From Fimbriimonadaceae bacterium (GTDB lineage Bacteria; Armatimonadota; Fimbriimonadia; Fimbriimonadales; Fimbriimonadaceae), in contig JAHBTC010000015.1 of the NCBI GenBank assembly GCA_019638835.1, positions 1 to 36,528 on the forward strand: DNA of 36,528 nucleotides, in the 5' to 3' direction. Positions 1-7,482 of this stretch are shown here, one piece after another. Both the position numbers and the translations under genes were made by a program. Numbering within the stretch: position 1 is the stretch's first letter; each line of letters begins with the position of its first letter. Under the pieces are notes generated by a model. The model saw only the letters and a list, made by a program, of their open reading frames with translations, was not told where the DNA came from and made no database searches.

Positions 1-1
1 C

Positions 2-556
2 GTTCGTGCGGAAGCGATTCCCGGAGCAGACCCTCGGTTCATGAAGCTAAAGCTCATTACGGATGCCGGGCACTCAATTGCTTTCGTAGATGGCCGCAGA
101 TTGGGCCGAATCTGGATTGGTGAATCCCCCGAACGCGATCGGCGAGTGAGTGCTCTCGGACCAGACGCCCACGAGGCGCTACCGCCTGTAACTGAGCTTT
201 TCCAGCAGCTCCGCAGGCGGCGAACGCCGATAAAGGCCCTGCTTTTGAACCAGAAGTTTCTTGCGGGAATCGGGAATTGGTTGGCCGATGAGATTCTATT
301 GAAAGCTCTCATCGCTCCGGCGAGGTTGGCGAGTTCGCTAGATGAGACGGAAGCGATGGCTCTTCACCAATCCATCAAGGATGTTGTCACGCACGCGGTG
401 AACGTGGATGCGGATTACCAACAGTTCCCTGATGATTGGCTGTTCCACGTGCGTTGGGGTGGCGGTCGCGGCGACGAGATGTGGCGAGGGCACCGGATTC
501 AGCGCGACACCATTGGGGGCCGAACGACCGCATGGATCCCTGACTTACAGCACTGA
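2..556 (+). CDS. Fpg/Nei-family DNA glycosylase, C-terminal part (zincless finger), truncated by window edge
   Basis: This is a base-excision-repair DNA glycosylase/AP lyase of the formamidopyrimidine-DNA glycosylase family. The reading frame is open to the window edge, so the catalytic N-terminal proline and most of the beta-sandwich domain lie outside; the ATG at 41 is probably internal. Visible are the helix-two-turn-helix core (IKALLLNQKFLAGIGNWLAD) and a C-terminal hairpin ending in IQRDTIGGRTTAWIP. In canonical Fpg/Nei this hairpin is a four-Cys zinc finger. Here none of the four cysteines is present, while the DNA-contacting Arg region and the GGRTT turn are kept. That resembles the 'zincless finger' known from NEIL1 and plant FPG. 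The gene converges on the DUF1289 gene with a 12-bp overlap. Substrate specificity cannot be assigned. Confidence 0.85.
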   Translation, partial: VRAEAIPGADPRFMKLKLITDAGHSIAFVDGRRLGRIWIGESPERDRRVSALGPDAHEALPPVTELFQQLRRRRTPIKALLLNQKFLAGIGNWLADEILLKALIAPARLASSLDETEAMALHQSIKDVVTHAVNVDADYQQFPDDWLFHVRWGGGRGDEMWRGHRIQRDTIGGRTTAWIPDLQH

Positions 557-745
557 GTCATGTTCCGATCGATCCAGGAGCCTCTCCGTAGCCAGTTTCT
601 TTATGGTGCGTTGCTCGTCTGGCCGGAGGAATGGCCAGTCGCAGATCTCCTCAATTGTTCGTCCGCAACCGACGCAAACGTCGCCGCGCAGTTCGCAGAT
701 CCGAACGCACGGGGATTCAACGAAGTCCCCGTCTGCTAATCGCAT
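545..745 (-). CDS. DUF1289 family small cysteine-rich protein
   Basis: This 66-residue protein has four cysteines spaced C-x3-C-x6-C-x2-C (residues 13, 17, 24, 27) within SPCVRICELRGDVCVGCG, followed by RTIEEICDW. This is the DUF1289 signature. The family is thought to bind a metal or Fe-S centre, and its function is not established. The start overlaps the end of the upstream P-loop kinase gene by 10 bp, which indicates translational coupling. It is the last gene of a three-gene minus-strand operon and overlaps the convergent glycosylase gene by 12 bp. Confidence 0.85.
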   Translation of the reverse strand: MRLADGDFVESPCVRICELRGDVCVGCGRTIEEICDWPFLRPDEQRTIKKLATERLLDRSEHDSVL

Positions 746-1362
746 AGTAATTCCAAGAGCCGTTCTGCCCGGGCTTCAGGAGACTCCACCTGATCCAAGA
801 CGTGCCATCCAGAGAGATCTGCTTCAAGATACGACTGATTCACGGATTGAATCACCGGAGTCAAAACTACCGGATCAAACGATTTGTTCTGGCGGGCAGC
901 GTTTTGCTGAAGAACGGTCTCCGTTTCGATCACGATTGCAATCCGAGAAACTCCCGCAAAGCCAAGAGATCGCTTTTGCCAAGTAAGGACATTATCGGGG
1001 AGTCGGCAGTGGTCTATCAACACCCAGAAGCCGTGATTTGCGTAGAGTCGGGCCACGGAAGCGACCGCGTCTTCCGCTAATGCAAACTGACGGCTTGTCT
1101 CTTCAGTCCACTCAGGAAGCGTGTCGGCGAGTCCGGATTTCACCCAACCTCGTAAGTCATCCACAGGGATGACGATTGCCCGTTCCCCTCTTTCCTCAAG
1201 AAGGGAGCCAAGCGCGAGTGACAGGGTCGTCTTTCCGGCCCCGGGAGCACCGGAGATGACGAGGATCGGCTTATGTTTTCCTTGTGTATCTGAGTTCCCA
1301 CTGGGTTTCCCATGTGGCCCCGCTATCGGTTGATCGTTGCCATCGCCACCAGAAACCGTCAT
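736..1362 (-). CDS. P-loop kinase-like ATPase (AAA_33/zeta-toxin-like fold)
   Basis: This is a probable small-molecule kinase or nucleotide-binding protein of 208 residues. A Walker A motif (GAPGAGKTT, about residues 38-46) follows the first beta strand (PILVISG). A Walker B-like strand (FWVLIDHC) and a C-terminal helical region follow, as in AAA_33, zeta-toxin and chloramphenicol-phosphotransferase-like proteins. The substrate is unknown. No ATG, GTG or TTG codon lies between 1362 and the Walker A region, so translation must start at about 1362. A GGGAAG sequence sits about nine bases upstream. The first ~30 codons therefore overlap the preceding gene by 92 bp. That N-terminal leader is Gly/Asn/Ser-rich and not part of the fold. 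The gene overlaps the DUF1289 gene downstream by 10 bp. Nothing in it shows a toxin function. Confidence 0.75.
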   Translation of the reverse strand: MTVSGGDGNDQPIAGPHGKPSGNSDTQGKHKPILVISGAPGAGKTTLSLALGSLLEERGERAIVIPVDDLRGWVKSGLADTLPEWTEETSRQFALAEDAVASVARLYANHGFWVLIDHCRLPDNVLTWQKRSLGFAGVSRIAIVIETETVLQQNAARQNKSFDPVVLTPVIQSVNQSYLEADLSGWHVLDQVESPEARAERLLELLCD

Positions 1363-1798
1363 GGGAGATATCTTCCCAGATCATCCGCATATCGGTTCCG
1401 GGACTAGCATTTATCAGGCGAAGTTCGCGAGCATCGCCGGAAATCTTGCCTTCAAAAAGAAGGTACGAACCTGAGTCGTCCACCCAAGTCTGCTGCCACA
1501 GTCCTTTCGGGGCGTTGTAAACGCTCCAACTACGACCACTAAATCCTTCCATTGCGAAGTTTTCTTCGATCACTTTGCCGCCCAAAGTGGATCTGATTGA
1601 ATTTGTGCACTTCGTCTCGGACCACTCGTCTTCGCCTGGTTTTGTTCGACTGCGGCCGACACATTCCCACTCGCCGACCCAAAAGTCTAGTGCCCGCGCG
1701 GGATCAGAGTTGGATTGGTTTGTCGTCATGATCGTGCCCAGGATGAGTGCGGTCAGTGCCATGAGTGAGAGACTTGTCTGGCTCCACGATTGGTTCAA
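1271..1798 (-). CDS. secreted DUF1579-like protein
   Basis: This 175-residue protein has an N-terminal hydrophobic segment (LSLMALTALILGTIM), consistent with a signal peptide or anchor. The body begins with LDFWVGEWEC, a hallmark of DUF1579/heme-binding-like beta-barrel proteins, and is rich in Trp and beta strands (FWWRWQRSTD, WETQWELRY). The ligand is unknown; the family is often annotated simply as DUF1579 domain-containing. The gene is first in a minus-strand operon and its last 92 bp overlap the P-loop kinase gene. It is divergent from csoR, and the copper operator lies in the shared upstream region. Confidence 0.7.
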   Translation of the reverse strand: MNQSWSQTSLSLMALTALILGTIMTTNQSNSDPARALDFWVGEWECVGRSRTKPGEDEWSETKCTNSIRSTLGGKVIEENFAMEGFSGRSWSVYNAPKGLWQQTWVDDSGSYLLFEGKISGDARELRLINASPGTDMRMIWEDISHDGFWWRWQRSTDSGATWETQWELRYTRKT

Positions 1799-1840
1799 GC
1801 AGTCGGAACGACGTACTTCGACCTACCCTCGGAACTAACG

Positions 1841-1857
1841 ATACCCTATAGGGGTAT
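1841..1857. promoter_or_regulatory. CsoR-type copper operator upstream of csoR-copA
   Basis: The 17-bp sequence ATACCCTATAGGGGTAT is a perfect inverted repeat: arms ATACCC and GGGTAT, spacer TATAG. It matches the general TACCC-N-GGGTA pattern of CsoR/RcnR-family operators. It lies 9 bp upstream of the csoR start codon, so a bound repressor would block transcription of both csoR and copA. TATAAA at 1855-1860 could be a -10 element. If so, transcription would start at or next to the GTG start codon, giving a nearly leaderless message. Confidence 0.8.
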
Positions 1858-1866
1858 AAAGAAAAT

Positions 1867-2151
1867 GTGGACGAAAATGCGAAAAAGCAGTTAGATCGAC
1901 GGTTGGCCCGAATTGAAGGTCAAGTGCGAGGGTTGCGACGACTGGTAGAAGAGGACGCTTACTGCATTGATGTCCTCAATCAGATCGCGGCTGTGACCTC
2001 CGCTTTGAACCAAACGGCCGCCGCTATTGCCTCAGGACACATTCGGCACTGCATCACAGGTACTGAGTCTGCGCACTCGCATGCGAAGTCCATGTCAACC
2101 GAGGAATTGCACGAGGAACTGGATGAGGTGCTTCGTCGCCTGGCCCGATAA
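1867..2151 (+). CDS. csoR: CsoR-family copper-sensing transcriptional repressor
   Basis: This 94-residue all-helical DUF156 protein has the opening signature LDRRLARIEGQVRGLRRLVEE. The copper-type ligand set is present: Cys33 on helix 2, then His58 and Cys62 in GHIRHC, with the same H-x3-C spacing as His61/Cys65 of mycobacterial CsoR. In this family, Cu(I) binding releases the repressor from DNA. The start is GTG, with only a weak purine-rich stretch in front. It is followed after 14 bp by the copper ATPase gene and preceded by a palindromic operator, so autoregulation of a two-gene copper-efflux operon is the natural reading. Confidence 0.93.
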   Translation: MDENAKKQLDRRLARIEGQVRGLRRLVEEDAYCIDVLNQIAAVTSALNQTAAAIASGHIRHCITGTESAHSHAKSMSTEELHEELDEVLRRLAR

Positions 2152-2165
2152 AGAGAAATATACCC

Positions 2166-4337
2166 ATGGCAGTATCAGGCCACAAAGAGACCGAGATGAA
2201 TATTAGCGGGATGCACTGTGCTTCCTGCGTTGCTCGGGTAGAGGGGGCGATTGCCTCTGTACCTGGAGTTGAGTCCGTGAACGTGAATTTGGCCACAAAG
2301 ACCGCTCAAATTCACGGTCATGCCGATCCAAGTCACGTCGCCAGGGCGGTGCAAAGGGTGGGTTATGACGCCTCCATGGCCGATGAGATGGACCACGACG
2401 ACCATCAACATGCGCACTACGCGGATATGAAGACTCTCCGCATCAACTTTTTCGGGGCGGCTGTCCTTACGATACCGGTGTTTCTGGGCTCGATGTTTTG
2501 GCATCCACGACCTGAATGGGCGAACTATGTGCTCGCCATCCTGACAACTCCGGTGATCTTCTGGTTCGGACGCGAATTCTTCATGAGAGCGCTCAAGTCC
2601 GCCCGGTTCGGTCACGCCAACATGGACACTCTGGTTGCCCTCGGTTCTGCTTCTGCGTGGTTGATCTCCGTCATCGCATTGTTCCGGTTCCAAGGGCATG
2701 GACATCATCAAAGCGAGCAAATCTACTTCGAAACCGGAGCGGTGATTGTCACACTAATTCTTTTTGGGCGATTCTTAGAAGGACGCGCAATGCACCAGAT
2801 GACCGGCGCGATTCGTGCTCTCATGGACTTGGCACCTGCCAAAGCGATTCGACTGAGCGAAGGGACCGAACCTGAGGAAATCAGCGCGAAGCAGATTCAA
2901 GTAGGAGATGTACTCCTTGTAAAGCCCGGCGCGACAATCCCCACCGATGGCACTGTTATCGAAGGAGAGTCTTTCGTTGTCGAGGCGATGATCACTGGCG
3001 AACCCGAACCCCAGAAGAAAGGTGCCGGTGACAGCTTGACCGGCGGTACCCAGAACGAGAGTGGGGCGTTGACGATGCGCGCGGACCGAGTGGGTGGTGA
3101 CACGGTGTTGTCGCAAATCGCTAGTCAGGTGAAGCGTGCGCAAGGCTCGAAGGCACCCATGCAACGAATGGCGGATCGAATCTCTTCGATCTTCGTGCCA
3201 ATTGTGATTGCAATCGCGCTTCTCACTGCGTTTGCGAGCCCTGCGTTCGGCATTAGTTGGGATATTTCGCTCCTACGGGCAATTGCCGTACTTGTCGTTG
3301 CGTGTCCGTGTGCCCTCGGATTGGCGACTCCGACCGCGCTCATGGCCGGAGTTGGGCGAGGTTCTGAACTTGGGATACTAATCAAGGATGGATTAGCGTT
3401 AGAGAGGGCCGCCCATCTGCATACGGTTGTCTTAGATAAGACGGGGACACTGACCGACGGTCGCCCACAGCTTATCGGGGTTGCTACCGAAGGATGGACC
3501 GAGACGGAGGCGATTCAAACCGCCGCCGCTCTGGAAAGCCGTAGCGAGCATCCAATCGCCCGGGCTATCGTGAGTCGCGCCGAGGCGTCCTTGCCGGAAG
3601 TGAGTGACTTCTCAGCCGTCCGCGGTTCGGGAGTGCAGGGCCGGGTTGCTGGTGAACCCACCGCGATCGGACGCGTTTCGTGGATCGCTGAGATGGGAGG
3701 TTCGCTCTCGTCTGAACTCAGCGCTCGGGCCGAAGCGTGGGCCGAGCAAGGGGCTACTGTCTTTGCGATGGGACAAGGCGACCGCCGAGCCGTGTTTGCC
3801 GTCCAAGACCCCATTTCCGATACGGCTCAGCCCGCACTCTCAACCTTGAGCGAGCAAGGATTGCAAATTACTTTGGCAACGGGCGATCAAGCGTCGGCGG
3901 CGAAGAAACTCGCGACTACGCTTGGTATTCAAGACGTGCACGCGGCGATGAGCCCAGGCGGAAAGGCCGAACTGGTCCAAGAACTGCAGAAACAGGGCCC
4001 GGTCGCCATGGTGGGTGATGGCATCAACGATGCGCCCGCGCTCGCTCAGGCTGACCTCAGTATCGCGATGGGGCACGGCACGAATGTGGCGATGGAGACG
4101 GCCGGAGTGACTTTGCTTCAGGCCGACTTGCGAGGCGTCTCCACGACAGTTGCCCTGGCCCGCAAGACGCTAAGCATTATCAAAGGCAATCTTTTCTGGG
4201 CGTTTGCCTACAACGTCGTAATGATTCCCCTCGCAATCACGGGGGTGATCAACCCCATGATCGCGAGCGGAGCAATGGCACTGAGCAGCGTTTCCGTCGT
4301 GGCTAACTCATTACGATTGAAGAGGTTCGCAAAGTAA
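2166..4337 (+). CDS. copA: Cu(I)-exporting P1B-type ATPase CopA
   Basis: This 723-residue heavy-metal ATPase pumps Cu(I) out of the cytoplasm. In order it shows one N-terminal HMA domain with GMHCASC (Cys18, Cys21); a histidine-rich linker (DHDDHQHAH, about residues 76-84); membrane helices; the TGE actuator motif (ITGEPEP); the ion-path CPC at residues 380-382; the phosphorylation motif DKTGTLTDG starting at Asp424; the nucleotide-domain SEHP motif (His462-Pro463); and GDGINDAPA near residue 618. The last two helices carry AYN and MALSSVS, the YN and MxxSS signatures of the Cu(I)-specific P1B-1 group. It is co-transcribed with csoR and followed by a strong hairpin terminator. Confidence 0.96.
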   Translation: MAVSGHKETEMNISGMHCASCVARVEGAIASVPGVESVNVNLATKTAQIHGHADPSHVARAVQRVGYDASMADEMDHDDHQHAHYADMKTLRINFFGAAVLTIPVFLGSMFWHPRPEWANYVLAILTTPVIFWFGREFFMRALKSARFGHANMDTLVALGSASAWLISVIALFRFQGHGHHQSEQIYFETGAVIVTLILFGRFLEGRAMHQMTGAIRALMDLAPAKAIRLSEGTEPEEISAKQIQVGDVLLVKPGATIPTDGTVIEGESFVVEAMITGEPEPQKKGAGDSLTGGTQNESGALTMRADRVGGDTVLSQIASQVKRAQGSKAPMQRMADRISSIFVPIVIAIALLTAFASPAFGISWDISLLRAIAVLVVACPCALGLATPTALMAGVGRGSELGILIKDGLALERAAHLHTVVLDKTGTLTDGRPQLIGVATEGWTETEAIQTAAALESRSEHPIARAIVSRAEASLPEVSDFSAVRGSGVQGRVAGEPTAIGRVSWIAEMGGSLSSELSARAEAWAEQGATVFAMGQGDRRAVFAVQDPISDTAQPALSTLSEQGLQITLATGDQASAAKKLATTLGIQDVHAAMSPGGKAELVQELQKQGPVAMVGDGINDAPALAQADLSIAMGHGTNVAMETAGVTLLQADLRGVSTTVALARKTLSIIKGNLFWAFAYNVVMIPLAITGVINPMIASGAMALSSVSVVANSLRLKRFAK

Positions 4338-4338
4338 A

Positions 4339-4366
4339 CCCCTCGCCCGATTCAAAGGGCGAGGGG
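4339..4366. terminator. hairpin terminator between copA and the NHL lipoprotein gene
   Basis: A perfect 10-bp stem (CCCCTCGCCC / GGGCGAGGGG) with an 8-nt loop starts two bases after the copA stop codon. It sits between two convergent genes and can serve both strands. There is no long U-tract on the plus side. Confidence 0.8.
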
Positions 4367-4374
4367 TACAAGTC

Positions 4375-6873
4375 TCAACGAACGATTCGTTGAACGAGCA
4401 TGATGCGATATCTGTCCGCAATCCAAAGATCGCCGCTCTGTGGATCCACTGCAACAACCCGAATCGGATTCGGATTACGGAATTGGCTGCCTGTTCCGTC
4501 GGTTGCTGTACCAGACGTGAATCTGAGGACTGACTCGACTCTTCCACTCCTTAGCACTCTTAGCGAATACCCGCCGTCTTCCGCAACATAGAGGTTGCCA
4601 GCGGAGTCACTTGAAACATGGAATGGGCTCGTAAACGTCGCGACAGCCCCGTCCGAGTTACCAATGGAGCCCGTTCCCGCAACCGTCGTGGCAGAGCCTT
4701 CGGGAGTAACGAGTCTAATTCGTTGATTGGAATAATCGGCAACGAAGAAACCTCCTCCTGGCGCCGCGGCTACACTAGTCGGTTGATTGAACTGCGGTGC
4801 CGCGCCGTCAGCGAATCCGCTAGTCGATCCGGCAACGTTCAGTACGTACCAGTTAGCATCGGAGTCAATGTTGCCGCTCAAATAGCGAATTGACTTGACT
4901 TTGTGGTTTTGGTAGTCAGCGATGAAAAGGGTGGCCGAGATCGGCTCAAAAAACCCACTGTACAAACCAGCGAATCTAGCAACTGAGCCAATTCCCAAGA
5001 CATCTCCAGAAGTATCTGCTCCGGCGATACGATTGAAGTACCAGCTTCCGGCATTGTAACGATTTCCTGAGTTGTAAACGCGATAAACACCGGAGAATGT
5101 GACGTAATAGAAGACGTCGGAAGTGTCGGAAGCAATCAGACCCGATGAGACTCCGCTGGGATAGTTTGCTCGGCCATTACCACTGTTTGCGGCAACAGAG
5201 TTAAGCGCACCAACAATCGTATAGGTTGCCCCTTGCTTAGTGACTATTCGGACAGCTGATCCATCCAGAACAAAGAGCTCTCCATTGGGCGCGGCGGCAA
5301 CACTGAAAATATTGCTAAATCTAGCGTTGGGACCGATCCCATCAGAGAATCCTCCCTGATTTGTGAGTGATCCCGCGATAGACCGGACCACAACATTATC
5401 ACTCGGCGCACCCGTTTGGGCGTCGGGTGGAATTTGGAGATCCGAACTCGCATCTACGGTCACGTAGAACGACATAGCCGCCGGGTAAGGCACCGAAAAA
5501 CTCATCTTCACCTTGCGGAACGTATTCGGCTGCAATGGGCCAATGGCATAACCGGCCACCGAGCCGGGCAAAGTGAACGACGGGTTGATGAATTGGGTGG
5601 TCTGCGCTGAGTTGCCGGGCAAAAGCGTCGGTAGCTCAATCGTTCGAACACGGTTGCCCGAGTTGTCAGCGAGCAAGAGTTCATCGGCGGCTCCCGTTCC
5701 AAGATGAAGTGGATTGTTGAACCTCGCGTTTACACCGTTGGCAAACCCCGCTCCCGAGCCAATGATGGACTCGTTTGCCCAGGAAGTCGCCTGAAATGGG
5801 TTAGCACCAAGGGCGGCCCGGATGATGGTCAACTGGTGGGTCGTCTGGTTAGAAACGGCGATGCGATTGTCAAGAACGGCAACCCCTGAGATGTTCGGTG
5901 ACAACGACTTGATAAGTCGAAGCGCGCCTGCACTAATGTCGTAGAGATACACGTTTCCGGTCGTCTGGCTCGTAATGGCGAGACCGGGTCGACCTTCAAA
6001 ACCGCCGTACGAAATCCCGTAAGGGTTGGACATCGTGGTGATGGTGTAAACGATCGGTGAGCCGTCCGGGTCGACGATCCGCCGGACCTTTCCGTTGGTG
6101 TAGTCGCAGACATAGAGAGTTCCCGCGTTGTCGCGGGTGAGCCCCATTGGGTTGTTGAAGCGAGCGGAAGCTCCCGGTCCGTCTGCATCACCGGCTGTGT
6201 TTCCGGCGATGATCTGTCCCTGCACACCATCCTTGCGGAATCGGTACACGCGGTGCGCAGTCTGGTCCGTGAAGTAAATGTAGTCACTGTTGGGGTTACC
6301 CGTGATTCCCATTGGTCGGGAGAGTCCACTTGCAATCGTAGTGACCACCCCGTTCTTGATGCGCCGGACCGAACCCGATGCGATCTGAGTGACAAAGATG
6401 GTTCCATCCGCGTCCTGCCAAACACCGTTTGGACCCCCAAGTGTGGCCGCACTCGCCGCACCGTCTGTCGAACCGGAAACTCCAGTTCCCGCGAGGGTGT
6501 TCACGACAGGTGCCGCCGGTGCAACCTGCATGAGGATGTTAGGATTGAGAAGGTCGTAACCCGTCTTATTGTCCACCGTGAGCTCCAGCAAACGGACATT
6601 CGAAGTGCTTCCCGCAACTTCCGTCACAACCGCTTCGGTGACACGCACGGCGCTTCCGCCAAAAGCCGCACGGCCCGTGGGTTCATCAAAGTTGGTGACT
6701 CTGACTTCACCCGTATTAGGGTTATAGTCAATCCTGGCTGTGACTTCGGCCGGCGCGGTTCGAAGAGGAGCAGTATCACCGGGAATGACGGAGACCGGAT
6801 TGAGGCCGCCTCCTCCGCAACCAATGAGAGTGAGGGCCACGACGACCAACGAAAGGGGCAGGAAAGACTTCAC
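4375..6873 (-). CDS. NHL-repeat beta-propeller lipoprotein
   Basis: This 832-residue secreted lipoprotein has a signal peptide that ends in a lipobox (LIGC; lipidated Cys about residue 19) followed by GGGG. The rest is built from repeated NHL-type blades with recurring patterns: VAGT/VAGS, then GxxDG, then a phrase like FNxPxGV, a strand such as GTLYVCDY or GGFFVADY, and then N-x-R-I/V-R. Examples lie near both ends, with a Ser/Thr-rich linker region in the middle. Such propellers usually act as extracellular binding scaffolds; no catalytic motif is visible. A plausible -35/-10 pair lies upstream. The gene is free-standing between the DinB-like gene and the copA terminator. Ligand and localisation (inner or outer membrane) are unknown. 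Confidence 0.85.
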   Translation of the reverse strand: MKSFLPLSLVVVALTLIGCGGGGLNPVSVIPGDTAPLRTAPAEVTARIDYNPNTGEVRVTNFDEPTGRAAFGGSAVRVTEAVVTEVAGSTSNVRLLELTVDNKTGYDLLNPNILMQVAPAAPVVNTLAGTGVSGSTDGAASAATLGGPNGVWQDADGTIFVTQIASGSVRRIKNGVVTTIASGLSRPMGITGNPNSDYIYFTDQTAHRVYRFRKDGVQGQIIAGNTAGDADGPGASARFNNPMGLTRDNAGTLYVCDYTNGKVRRIVDPDGSPIVYTITTMSNPYGISYGGFEGRPGLAITSQTTGNVYLYDISAGALRLIKSLSPNISGVAVLDNRIAVSNQTTHQLTIIRAALGANPFQATSWANESIIGSGAGFANGVNARFNNPLHLGTGAADELLLADNSGNRVRTIELPTLLPGNSAQTTQFINPSFTLPGSVAGYAIGPLQPNTFRKVKMSFSVPYPAAMSFYVTVDASSDLQIPPDAQTGAPSDNVVVRSIAGSLTNQGGFSDGIGPNARFSNIFSVAAAPNGELFVLDGSAVRIVTKQGATYTIVGALNSVAANSGNGRANYPSGVSSGLIASDTSDVFYYVTFSGVYRVYNSGNRYNAGSWYFNRIAGADTSGDVLGIGSVARFAGLYSGFFEPISATLFIADYQNHKVKSIRYLSGNIDSDANWYVLNVAGSTSGFADGAAPQFNQPTSVAAAPGGGFFVADYSNQRIRLVTPEGSATTVAGTGSIGNSDGAVATFTSPFHVSSDSAGNLYVAEDGGYSLRVLRSGRVESVLRFTSGTATDGTGSQFRNPNPIRVVAVDPQSGDLWIADRYRIMLVQRIVR

Positions 6874-6905
6874 TTCAACTCCAGTAAACCAAGCGGTTTG
6901 ATTGG

Positions 6906-6935
6906 GTTATAGCGACTCACCCAAACCGTTGTCTA
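6906..6935 (-). promoter_or_regulatory. candidate sigma70-like promoter of the NHL lipoprotein gene
   Basis: Read on the minus strand, TAGACA (6935-6930) is separated by 18 bp from TATAAC (6911-6906). These match the TTGACA and TATAAT consensus at five of six positions each. The -10 lies about 32 bp upstream of the ATG. Sigma-factor preferences of this lineage are not known to me. Confidence 0.45.
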
Positions 6936-6972
6936 CGGTGAACTGAAAATGACTAGATTTCTATGACATAAA

Positions 6973-7449
6973 TCATGAGTCAGAACGCATGATCCAGACA
7001 ATTTGGCGGATCGAGCCGAGATGGAAGGCGGCATGGGCGACCTGACCCCAAAGGTAAGCGGCGTGGAGTTCGTTGTCGGGGACAAGCCGCCCAGAATCGA
7101 CGTGACTGAGAAGGAGTTGGTACTCGTGACGTAGTCGATCCCGCATTACAGACCACTCTTCTTCATTTACGTTCTCTTGACCCCAACTCGCCGTCCAATC
7201 TGGTCGGACTTCATCGCCAGCAACCACACGGTTCAGAAGGTTGACGTAGTAAGTGGTGTGATGGGAGTGCCCCGCTACTGAGTTGACTCCTGCGCAAATG
7301 TTCCTTGAGGCTTCGTTTGCCGAGAGTCCGTCTAGGATCGGCATGATTGCTTCACTCTTCTCGACAACCATCGTTCCGTCCGCACCCGGCACGACCCCCT
7401 CAAACATCTCACGGAAAAGCACAAGCCAGGCGGAGAGATGAACATCCAT
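6973..7449 (-). CDS. DinB-like four-helix protein (first copy)
   Basis: This 158-residue protein has the DinB/YfiT-like layout. A metal-ligand His cluster follows helix 2 (SVAGHSHHTTYYVNLLNR), and a conserved C-terminal helix carries another His (VAHAAFHLGSIRQI). Members of this superfamily coordinate a divalent metal with three His residues; several are thiol-dependent transferases, but most are uncharacterised. The gene lies on the minus strand, 33 bp downstream of the M28 peptidase gene, and may be co-transcribed with it. A second, divergent DinB-like gene is at 20056-20553. Confidence 0.75.
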   Translation of the reverse strand: MDVHLSAWLVLFREMFEGVVPGADGTMVVEKSEAIMPILDGLSANEASRNICAGVNSVAGHSHHTTYYVNLLNRVVAGDEVRPDWTASWGQENVNEEEWSVMRDRLRHEYQLLLSHVDSGRLVPDNELHAAYLWGQVAHAAFHLGSIRQIVWIMRSDS

Positions 7450-7482
7450 CCGCCTAGCCTATCTTACAGAAGGTTTTACGAC

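Noticed and set aside
736-1362. zeta-toxin/antitoxin module
   Set aside because: The P-loop fold is similar, but there is no antitoxin-like partner and the neighbours are a secreted protein and DUF1289.
4375-6873. tandem DNA repeat array
   Set aside because: The repetition is at protein level (NHL blades) and too diverged to be a DNA repeat.
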